Origin: Actinoplanes xinjiangensis
GTDB taxonomy: Bacteria; Actinomycetota; Actinomycetes; Mycobacteriales; Micromonosporaceae
Direction of reading: 5' to 3'
Assembly: GCF_003148685.1 (NCBI RefSeq)
Contig: NZ_QGGR01000023.1
Span: forward strand, 1-64,000
Length of the DNA stretch: 64,000 nucleotides
The position numbers were made by a program, and so were the translations under genes. The notes below the pieces were generated by a model, which worked only from the letters and a program-made list of their open reading frames with translations, searched no databases and was not told where the DNA came from. Below, in pieces: positions 17,144 through 24,333 of this stretch; the first letter of the stretch is position 1, and the number at the start of each line of letters is the position of its first letter.

Positions 17144-17964
17144 CACCGGGCAGCCTGCGCCGATCGGAGGTCGGTCGATCCGTCGTACGCCTGCACTGTC
17201 ACGTTCTTCTCCACCTTTTCCGTGTAACCGAGGCCGAAGTCGGCGACGGCCTCCCGGAACTGCCTGACTCCCTCTGACGAGTCCAACGCGCGAGTGAGCG
17301 CTGTGGGTTCGCCGATCGCGGTGATCTTGAAAGGCGGTGAGAAGACCTGGCCGTGAAGGAGCAGCGTGTTGCCGACACAGCGTACCGCGCTGGTGGAGAT
17401 CACCCGGACATCCATGATCGTCATGGCTTCGGCCCCGCCGGTCCACAACGCGTTCACCACGGCCTGGACGTCGCCCTGGTGAACGACCAGATCGTCGTTG
17501 TCCGGGGCGTTGTCGCCGAAGTCGGTGCCGCGGCGTGGGGAGTCGTTCAGCGTCACCGTCATGCCGGGGCCCTGGAGTTCGGAGAAGCCGGCCGACCGGC
17601 GTAGCGCGTTGGCCTGGTCCCGGGCCGGCTGGTCCAGTTCGGCCAGTCGGCCGGTCTGCTGGTCGACCTCGGTGAGCAGGCGCGCGGCCCTCTTCTCGTT
17701 GGCGGCCAGCCGGTCCCGCTTCTCGGCGATCAGTTGAGTCAGGCGGGGGCGGCGGTCGTCCCGCAGCGCCGTACCGTCCGCGGTGGTCGCCGACGTCGTG
17801 AACAGCAGGCCCGCCGCCAGCGCGATCAGCGGCACCCCCACCGACCAGGCCGATCGGGGACGATCGCGCCGTGGCCGGAGGCCGCGCGCGACGCGCCGGA
17901 GCACGAGCCGCCAGGAGGCCCCTCCGGCGCCGTTTCGAACGTCGCCAACCCCTCGAAAAGCCAC
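17143..17964 (-). CDS. DUF881 family membrane protein
   Basis: A 273-residue protein. A basic N-terminus leads to one membrane helix near residues 42-60 (SVGVPLIALAAGLLFTTSA), a coiled coil at ~75-125 (LTQLIAEKRDRLAANEKRAA), and the DUF881 fold with 'GPGMTVTLNDSP' and 'VVNALWTGGAEAMTIMDVRV'. DUF881 proteins occur beside sortase, crgA and the pknB cluster in many actinobacteria and resemble YlxW/YlxX division-cluster proteins. The precise role is not established. It is the first gene of the minus-strand operon DUF881-sortase-small protein-pabA. Confidence 0.9.
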   Translation of the reverse strand: MAFRGVGDVRNGAGGASWRLVLRRVARGLRPRRDRPRSAWSVGVPLIALAAGLLFTTSATTADGTALRDDRRPRLTQLIAEKRDRLAANEKRAARLLTEVDQQTGRLAELDQPARDQANALRRSAGFSELQGPGMTVTLNDSPRRGTDFGDNAPDNDDLVVHQGDVQAVVNALWTGGAEAMTIMDVRVISTSAVRCVGNTLLLHGQVFSPPFKITAIGEPTALTRALDSSEGVRQFREAVADFGLGYTEKVEKNVTVQAYDGSTDLRSAQAAR

Positions 17965-18032
17965 CCAGCCCCCTCAAGATCAGACGCTCGGGGTATTTTC
18001 TCGCCCCGGCGGGTGCCTGTCTGCGTACCGCC

Positions 18033-18060
18033 TTGACTACGCTAGCGGTCGAACAGTATT
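18033..18060 (+). promoter_or_regulatory. possible promoter of crgA
   Basis: TTGACT (18033-18038) and AGTATT (18055-18060) are separated by 16 bp and lie ~80 bp upstream of the crgA start. The -35 match is good; the -10 match is weak. Confidence 0.35.
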
Positions 18061-18138
18061 CGCCACGGGCAGCATTCGGGAGTTCCGGAGCCGCTCAGCG
18101 GTGGGTTGTTCACCACTTGTTGCCCTCAGGAGAGTGCC

Positions 18139-18402
18139 GTGCCCAAGTCAGTGGTTCGCAAGAAGAAGGTCTACACCCCGCCGTCGGACATCAACCCGGC
18201 GGTGAAGGGTGCGTCCAACAAGCCGAGCCCGGTCTGGGTGCCCGTCAGTGCGGTGACCCTGATCGTGGTCGGCATCGGTTGGCTCGTCGTCTACTACCTG
18301 TCCTCGCAGCAGTGGCCGGTGGCGAGCTGGGAGTACTGGAACCTCGCGGTGGGTTTCGGCTGCATGGTGGCGTCGCTGGGTCTGCTCTCCCGCTGGCGCT
18401 GA
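18139..18402 (+). CDS. crgA: CrgA, cell division protein
   Basis: The GTG at 18139 with AGGAGAG upstream gives 87 residues (PKSVVRKKKVYTPP...), matching the family start better than the longer frame from 18106. Two membrane helices are visible at ~33-53 and ~64-82, separated by WPVASWEYWN. In Streptomyces and mycobacteria CrgA is a small septal membrane protein that restrains or scaffolds FtsZ and peptidoglycan synthases. It is transcribed divergently from the DUF881/sortase operon and followed by a terminator. Confidence 0.93.
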   Translation: MPKSVVRKKKVYTPPSDINPAVKGASNKPSPVWVPVSAVTLIVVGIGWLVVYYLSSQQWPVASWEYWNLAVGFGCMVASLGLLSRWR

Positions 18403-18450
18403 AACGCCGTTTCCCTTTCTACCGCGTATACGTGAAAATCCTCGAAAGGT

Positions 18451-18484
18451 AGCGCACCCCCGCTTGGCGTGGGGTGCGCTTTCG
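18451..18484 (+). terminator. rho-independent-type terminator after crgA
   Basis: AGCGCACCCC (18451-18460) pairs with GGGGTGCGCT (18471-18480) across a 10-nt loop and is followed by TTC. Confidence 0.75.
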
Positions 18485-18580
18485 GCGTGGGGCGCACTCC
18501 CTTGACGTGCGGCGTGTGCCCGTCTATTACTCGTGGGTAACATGGGTTGGCGCACCGCCGACCGAGGAGGCACAACGCAG

Positions 18581-20728
18581 ATGGGCTACGCGCAGATAGT
18601 CGCCACCGTCTTAGCGGGGGCAATCACGGTGGTGGCCGTCTACCTGGCGGTACGTGCCGTTATGACGATCACCGCAGTGATCCGGCAGGGCCAGCCCGAC
18701 CCGGCCCGCTTCGCCGACCCGAAGGTCCGGACGAAGACCATGCTGGTGGAGACCGTGGGTCACACCAGGATGCTGAAGTGGTCCGCGATCGGCGCGGCCC
18801 ACTGGTTCGTGATGTTCTCGTTCCTGGTTCTGTCCCTGCTGGTGCTGGAGGCCTACTTCGAGGTCGCGGCGCCGGAGATGGGGCTGCCGCTGATCGGCCA
18901 CTGGACGATCTTCGGGCTGGTCACCGAGTGGTTCGGGATCCTGGGCACGATCGGCATCCTCTACCTGATCCTCGTACGGCAGCGGAACAAGCCGGGCGCG
19001 GTGAAGCGGAGCCGGTTCCTGGGCTCGACCATGTGGCAGGCGTACTTCGTCGAGGCCGTCATCGTCGGGGTGCTGATCTTCGGCTTCCTGATCCGGGGCT
19101 TCAAGGTCGCCACCGGCCACTTCGAGTACCCGTTGTGGGCCACTCCGGTGAGCCACGCCGTCGGCTCGATCCTCCCCGACTGGGAGGACGGCGCCACCTG
19201 GATGGCGCTGATCAAGATCTGCATCTCGATGACCTGGCTGATCACCATCTCGCTGAACCCGACGATGGGCGTGGCCTGGCACCGCTTCCTGGCGTTCTTC
19301 AACATCTACTTCAAGCGCAACCCGGAGAAGCCGGCCGGATCCGGTCTGGGCGCGCTGAAGCCGATGATGAGCCAGGGCAAGCCGCTCGACTTCGAGGAGG
19401 CCGACCCGGAGAAGGACCTCTTCGGTGTCAACCAGGTGGAGCAGTTCACCTGGAAGGGTCTGCTCGACTTCTCCACCTGCACCGAGTGCGGCCGCTGCCA
19501 GTCGCAGTGCCCGGCGTGGAACACCGCGAAGCCGCTGTCGCCGAAGCTGCTCGTCCTCTCGCTCCGCGATCACGCCTACGCCAAGGCGCCGTACCTGCTC
19601 GCCGGCGGCGGCAAGGACCTGATGGGCGAGGAGAAGGCCACCGAGGCCCAGCTCGCGCACATGGACGTCCTCGCGCTCGCCGAGGGCAACCGTCCGCTGA
19701 TCGGCACCGCCGAGGAGCAGGGCATCATCGACCCGGACGTGCTGTGGTCCTGCACCACCTGCGGCGCCTGCGTCGAGCAGTGCCCGGTCGACATCGAGCA
19801 CATCGACCACATCGTCGACATGCGCCGTTACCAGGTACTGATCGAGTCGAGCTTCCCCTCCGAGGCCGGCGTGATGCTGCGCAACCTGGAGAACAAGGGC
19901 AACCCGTGGGGCGCCCCGCAGAACACCCGCGAGGACTGGACCAAGGGTCTCGACTTCGAGGTGCCGCGGGTCGGCGAGGTCGAGGAGTTCGACTACCTGT
20001 TCTGGGTCGGCTGCGCCGGCGCGTTCGAGGACCGGGCCAAGAAGACCACCCGGGCGGTCGCCACGCTGCTGCACGAGGCCGGTGTGAACTACGCCATCCT
20101 CGGCGAGGGCGAGACCTGCACCGGTGACCCGGCCCGCCGTATCGGCAACGAGTTCATCTTCCAGATGCTCGCCCAGCAGAACGTCGAGACGCTGACCGAG
20201 GCCTTCGGTGACCAGAAGGTCAAGCGGATCGTCGCGACCTGCCCGCACTGCTTCAACACCCTGGGCAACGAGTACGAGCAGCTCGGCCTCAAGGTCGAGG
20301 TGGTCCACCACACCCAGCTCCTGGCGCACCTGGTCAAGGAGGGGAAGCTCACGCCGGTCCAGCCGATCGAGGGCGACGTCACCTACCACGACCCGTGTTA
20401 CCTGGGCCGGCACAACCGGGTGTTCGACGCTCCCCGCGAGGTCCTCGGCGAGGCCGCCAACCTGGTCGAGATGCCCCGCAACTCCGAACGCTCCTTCTGC
20501 TGCGGTGCCGGTGGCGCCCGTATGTGGATGGAGGAGAAGATCGGCAAGCGGATCAACGTGGAGCGCACCGAGGAGGCCCTGGCCACCGGTGCCAAGACGA
20601 TCGCGGTGGGCTGCCCGTTCTGCTACACCATGATCGGCGACGGGGTGACCGGCAAGGGCAAGCAGGAAGAGGTCGAGGTGGTCGACGTGGCCACCGTCCT
20701 GCTCCGCTCGCTGAAACAGGACGTCTGA
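18581..20728 (+). CDS. membrane-anchored Fe-S oxidoreductase with two CCG domains
   Basis: The ATG at 18581 with GAGGAGG ten bases upstream gives 715 residues; an earlier in-frame ATG at 18542 lacks this site. The N-terminal third has about five to six membrane helices (for example AIGAAHWFVMFSFLVLSLLVL, and EAVIVGVLIFGFLI). Two 4Fe-4S ferredoxin motifs follow: CTECGRCQSQCP near residue 300 and CTTCGACVEQCP near 392. Two CCG domains of the heterodisulphide-reductase type come next, with HDPCYLGRHN and FCCGAGGARMW. It resembles the essential mycobacterial reductase Rv0338c. Electron donor and acceptor are unknown. It stands alone with its own terminator. Confidence 0.88.
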   Translation: MGYAQIVATVLAGAITVVAVYLAVRAVMTITAVIRQGQPDPARFADPKVRTKTMLVETVGHTRMLKWSAIGAAHWFVMFSFLVLSLLVLEAYFEVAAPEMGLPLIGHWTIFGLVTEWFGILGTIGILYLILVRQRNKPGAVKRSRFLGSTMWQAYFVEAVIVGVLIFGFLIRGFKVATGHFEYPLWATPVSHAVGSILPDWEDGATWMALIKICISMTWLITISLNPTMGVAWHRFLAFFNIYFKRNPEKPAGSGLGALKPMMSQGKPLDFEEADPEKDLFGVNQVEQFTWKGLLDFSTCTECGRCQSQCPAWNTAKPLSPKLLVLSLRDHAYAKAPYLLAGGGKDLMGEEKATEAQLAHMDVLALAEGNRPLIGTAEEQGIIDPDVLWSCTTCGACVEQCPVDIEHIDHIVDMRRYQVLIESSFPSEAGVMLRNLENKGNPWGAPQNTREDWTKGLDFEVPRVGEVEEFDYLFWVGCAGAFEDRAKKTTRAVATLLHEAGVNYAILGEGETCTGDPARRIGNEFIFQMLAQQNVETLTEAFGDQKVKRIVATCPHCFNTLGNEYEQLGLKVEVVHHTQLLAHLVKEGKLTPVQPIEGDVTYHDPCYLGRHNRVFDAPREVLGEAANLVEMPRNSERSFCCGAGGARMWMEEKIGKRINVERTEEALATGAKTIAVGCPFCYTMIGDGVTGKGKQEEVEVVDVATVLLRSLKQDV

Positions 20729-20747
20729 TCATTCTCCGCCTCAGAAT

Positions 20748-20779
20748 CGTGGCCGGCAGCTCCTCAGCTGCCGGCCACG
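20748..20779 (+). terminator. hairpin after the Fe-S reductase gene
   Basis: CGTGGCCGGCAGCT (20748-20761) and AGCTGCCGGCCACG (20766-20779) form a perfect 14-bp stem with a CCTC loop. No T-run follows, as is common in high-GC actinobacteria. Confidence 0.65.
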
Positions 20780-20861
20780 GTCGTCTGTGCCGAGTCGGTC
20801 CCGGCACGGTTGGTGGCGAATGGCCCGAGTCCGGCACAATGAGGTCCGAGGTGAAGCGATC

Positions 20862-22196
20862 ATGGACGGCCTGTTCCTGACCGCGGTGCTCCCGTTGGTG
20901 GCGTTTGCGCTGCTCACGGCGGGCAACGCGTTTTTCGTGGCGGCCGAGTTCGGGTTGGTGACCGTCGATCGCGTGGAGATCGACAAGAGGGCCGCCGCCG
21001 GTGACCGTCAGGCACGCCGGGTCCGGACCGCCCTCCGGGAACTCTCCTTCCAGCTCTCCGGGGCGCAGCTGGGCATCACGCTCACCGCGCTGCTCACCGG
21101 TTACCTCGCCGAGCCGGCCCTCTCGGAGCTCTTCATCCCGCTGGTGGAACCGATCGCGGGCGACTCGACGGACACCGTCACCCACGTGATCGCCCTGGTC
21201 GTGGCGACGCTGATCTCGATGCTCTTCGGTGAGCTGGTGCCGAAGAACGCGGCGCTGGCCCGGCCGATGGGCATCGCGCTGCGCACCGCCGCACCGCTGC
21301 GCGGCTTCTCGATCGTCCTCAAGTGGCTGATCGCCGCGCTCAACGGCACCGCGAACTGGCTGGTCCGCCGGCTCGGCATCGAACCGCAGGAGGAACTGGC
21401 CAGCGCCCGTTCCCCGGAGGAGCTCGGCCTGCTCGCCGCGATCAGCGCCTCGGCGGGCGCCCTGCCGGCCGAGACCGCCACCCTGCTGCGCCGGACCATC
21501 CGGTTCGGCGAGAAACGGGCGGCGAAGGCGATGACACCGCGCGTCGACGTCGTCGGCCTCAAGACCACCGCAACCGTCGCGGACCTCATCACGGTGGCGC
21601 GCGCGACCGGGCACACCCGATTTCCGGTGTACGAGAACGAGCTCGACGTGGTCACCGGCGTGGTCGGCGTGAACGACGCCCTCGGTGTGCCCCCCGAGCG
21701 ACGCGCCTCCACCCGCGTCTCCGTCCTGGCCCGGGAGCCCGTCTACGTGCCCGAGAGCCTCAACCTCGACAAGGTGCTCGAAGCCTTGCGTACGGCCGGC
21801 GCCGACCTGGCCATCGTGGTCGACGAGTACGGCGGCACCGATGGTGTCGTCACCATCGAGGACCTGATCGAGGAACTGGTCGGTGAGATCGCCGACGAGT
21901 ACGACACCGACCTCGGCGAGACCGGCACGAGTGAGCTGACCGCCCCGGGCGGCGAGAAGACATTCCTGGTAGACGGCCTCCTGCGGGAGGACGAGTTGCA
22001 CGAGCAGACCGGGTTCCGGTTGCCCGAGGGGCCGTATGAGACGCTCGCCGGCTTCCTGCTCGCCCGCCTCGGGCACATCCCGATCGCCGGGGAATCGCTG
22101 GAGGAGAACGGGTGGGAGTTCACTGTGATGGAGGTCGACCGGCACCGTATCGAGCAGGTGCGGGTCGTTGCGCCGCCGGAGCCGTCGGATGACTGA
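20862..22196 (+). CDS. CNNM/CBS-domain membrane protein (HlyC/CorC family), long form
   Basis: The ATG at 20862 with GAGGTGAAG upstream gives 444 residues. Residues ~5-195 are the CNNM (DUF21) transmembrane domain (PLVAFALLTAGNAFFVAAEFGLV, then GYLAEPALSELF). A pair of CBS domains lies at ~215-340 (MTPRVDVVGL, TRFPVYENELD, VDEYGGTDGVVTIEDLIEELVGEI). A CorC_HlyC domain is at ~355-430. Family members mediate or regulate Mg2+/Co2+ transport across the membrane. It is followed after 39 bp by a shorter paralogue, probably in the same transcript. Confidence 0.92.
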   Translation: MDGLFLTAVLPLVAFALLTAGNAFFVAAEFGLVTVDRVEIDKRAAAGDRQARRVRTALRELSFQLSGAQLGITLTALLTGYLAEPALSELFIPLVEPIAGDSTDTVTHVIALVVATLISMLFGELVPKNAALARPMGIALRTAAPLRGFSIVLKWLIAALNGTANWLVRRLGIEPQEELASARSPEELGLLAAISASAGALPAETATLLRRTIRFGEKRAAKAMTPRVDVVGLKTTATVADLITVARATGHTRFPVYENELDVVTGVVGVNDALGVPPERRASTRVSVLAREPVYVPESLNLDKVLEALRTAGADLAIVVDEYGGTDGVVTIEDLIEELVGEIADEYDTDLGETGTSELTAPGGEKTFLVDGLLREDELHEQTGFRLPEGPYETLAGFLLARLGHIPIAGESLEENGWEFTVMEVDRHRIEQVRVVAPPEPSDD

Positions 22197-22235
22197 GCCC
22201 GCGGACGCGGCGACGGACACCACGGAGGCGGCGGC

Positions 22236-23276
22236 ATGAGCGAACTGCTCTTCGTCGCGGTTCTGCTGATCGGCAACGGTCTGTTCGTGGGCGGCGAGTT
22301 CGCCCTGATCGCCTCCCGGCGTACCGCACTGGAACCGTTGGCGGAGACCTCGCAGGCGGCCCGCTGGGCTCTGTCGGCGATGAGCCAGATCCCGCTGATG
22401 ATCGCCGGTGCGCAGCTGGGGATCACGATCTGCACACTGGTGCTCGGCGCGATCGCCGAGCCGACCGTCGCCCATCTGCTGGAGGGCCCGTTCCAGGCGA
22501 TCGGGCTGCCGGACAACGCGGTGCATCCGATCGCGTTCGTGCTGGCCCTGATGATCGTGACGTTCCTGCACACGGTCGTCGGCGAGATGGTGCCGAAGAA
22601 CATCACGCTGGCCGGACCGGAGAAGTCCGCGCTCATCCTCGGCCCGTTCATGCTGGCCTTCTGCACCGCCACCAAGCCGCTGCTCAACGCGATGCGCTGG
22701 GCGTCCCGCAACATCCTGAAGCTGTGGAAGATCGAGACGACCGACGCGGTCAAGACGGTCTTCACCGCCGAGGAGCTGGCCGGCATGGTCACCCAGGCCC
22801 GCAGCGAGGGCCTGCTCGGTTCCGAGCAGTACAACCGCATCCACGCCGCCCTGGGCCTCAGCAACCGCACCGCCGCCGACACCCTGCTGCCCTGGTCGCG
22901 GGTCACCACGGTGGCCGCCGACGTGTCACCGGCGACGCTCGAAGCGGTCGCCACCCGCAGCGGCCGCTCACGGTTCCCGGTGGTGCAGCGCGACACCCGG
23001 CGGGTGCTCGGATTCGTGCACGTCAAAGACATCCTCGGGTACGCGGGGGCGCAGCGCCGCCTACCCGTGCCGGCCGAGGTGATCCGGCCCCTCGCCGTGG
23101 TGCCGCCGGACCGCAGCCTCGCCGATCTGCTGCTCACCATGCGCCGCGACCGCCTGCACATCGTGCTGGTCAGCGACGGGCGGCGGCCGCTGGGCGTGAT
23201 CACCCTGGACGACGTGCTGCACGCGGTGATCGGCGAACCGGCCAGGGCCGCGCATCCGGCGTCGAGGATGCGGTGA
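22236..23276 (+). CDS. CNNM/CBS-domain membrane protein, short paralogue
   Basis: A 346-residue protein with GGAGG upstream of the ATG. The N-terminal CNNM domain (~1-185) has LLIGNGLFVGGEFALIASRRTALEPLA and TVVGEMVPKNITLAGPE. A CBS pair at ~205-335 ends with RPLGVITLDDVLHAVIGE. Unlike its upstream neighbour it lacks the C-terminal CorC_HlyC domain. Tandem long and short CNNM genes are common in actinobacteria, and the two products may form a hetero-oligomer (inference). Confidence 0.9.
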   Translation: MSELLFVAVLLIGNGLFVGGEFALIASRRTALEPLAETSQAARWALSAMSQIPLMIAGAQLGITICTLVLGAIAEPTVAHLLEGPFQAIGLPDNAVHPIAFVLALMIVTFLHTVVGEMVPKNITLAGPEKSALILGPFMLAFCTATKPLLNAMRWASRNILKLWKIETTDAVKTVFTAEELAGMVTQARSEGLLGSEQYNRIHAALGLSNRTAADTLLPWSRVTTVAADVSPATLEAVATRSGRSRFPVVQRDTRRVLGFVHVKDILGYAGAQRRLPVPAEVIRPLAVVPPDRSLADLLLTMRRDRLHIVLVSDGRRPLGVITLDDVLHAVIGEPARAAHPASRMR

Positions 23277-23387
23277 TCTGCGTTACCCCGGTTCGGATTC
23301 AGTGGTTCGGTCTACCGCGTTCGAGTGCTTTTCCGGCGTTTCGGTGCGGCGGTTCGCGACTTAGGCTGCATTCCGGACAATAAGCGC

Positions 23388-24329
23388 ATGCTTCACTTCC
23401 GGCGGCGCGCTGTACCGATCGGTGTCCTGTCGGCGGCTCTCGTCCTGGCCGGGGTGTCACTCGTCATCCAGCACACCCCGTCCGTAGCCGGGCCGCCTGT
23501 GACCACCACACACAGCCCACTCCCGCCCATCGCCACCCGAACATCCGCCACGTCGGCCCTGGCCGGCCCGCTCCGTGTCCCCCCGACGGCCACCACCACA
23601 CCGACCCGGCCGGTGCCCGGATTCCTCCACAACGTGAGCGCCTTCTCCGCACCCGTCACACCCGGCCGGATCCGCATCGCCGGTGCACCGTTCGAGGTCC
23701 GGTACGACTTCGACGGCGGCGTCGGCCGGCCCATCGCCGACCTCGCCGGCCGGCACGAACTGCGGCCCCTCGGCCAGAACGGGGGCGCGCTCCGGCTCGT
23801 ACCCCAGGGGTCCGGTCTTGCCGTCGCCTATCCGGACCGGTGCACCCTGCCGCGGGAACGGGACTGCCCCCGGGCGATCCTCGAAGGCCTGCGTGACGAC
23901 AGCCTCAATCCGGGCCGCCGGGCGCTGCGCTACGGCGCCTCGATCCGGATGACCCACGACGACCTGGCCGACGGTGCCAACGTGTTGCAGAAGGGCTACT
24001 CGGTCGGCGGGTTCAGCCAGTACAAACTCCAGGTCGACCACCGGCAGGGCCGTCCCAGCTGCGTGATCGCCGGCCCGCGGGCGAGCATCTACCGTGCCGA
24101 ACCGTGGATCAACGTCGCCGACGGCGCATGGCACGACCTGGAATGCCGACGGATCGCCAACCGTCTGATCATGGTCGTCGACGGCGTCGTGCGGGCCTGG
24201 GTCCCGATCCCACCTCAGCTGTCGATCGCGAACGCCGAGCCCCTCCGCATCGGCGGCAAGGGCCCGGCGCCCGGAAATGATCAGTTCGCCGGTGCCATCG
24301 ACGACGTCTTCGTGATGATCGGCGACTGA
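23388..24329 (+). CDS. exported LamG-like (concanavalin-like) protein
   Basis: The ATG at 23388 places a basic residue cluster and hydrophobic stretch (RRRAVPIGVLSAALVLAGVSLVI) at the N-terminus as a signal peptide or anchor; a GTG at 23325 is also in frame. It is 313 residues long. A Pro/Thr-rich linker (~35-80) leads to a domain of ~210 residues with the beta-sandwich features of LamG proteins: 'FDGGVGRPIADLAGRHEL', 'WHDLECRRIANRLIMVVDG' and the ending 'FAGAIDDVFVMIGD'. Such domains bind carbohydrate or protein; the ligand is unknown. It converges on the Ig-repeat gene with a 4-bp gap. Confidence 0.75.
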   Translation: MLHFRRRAVPIGVLSAALVLAGVSLVIQHTPSVAGPPVTTTHSPLPPIATRTSATSALAGPLRVPPTATTTPTRPVPGFLHNVSAFSAPVTPGRIRIAGAPFEVRYDFDGGVGRPIADLAGRHELRPLGQNGGALRLVPQGSGLAVAYPDRCTLPRERDCPRAILEGLRDDSLNPGRRALRYGASIRMTHDDLADGANVLQKGYSVGGFSQYKLQVDHRQGRPSCVIAGPRASIYRAEPWINVADGAWHDLECRRIANRLIMVVDGVVRAWVPIPPQLSIANAEPLRIGGKGPAPGNDQFAGAIDDVFVMIGD

Positions 24330-24333
24330 GCGG

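Noticed and set aside
17734..18452. Plus-strand frames upstream of crgA
   Set aside because: They overlap the DUF881 gene or crgA in another frame and lack ribosome sites. The crgA start at 18139 is clear.
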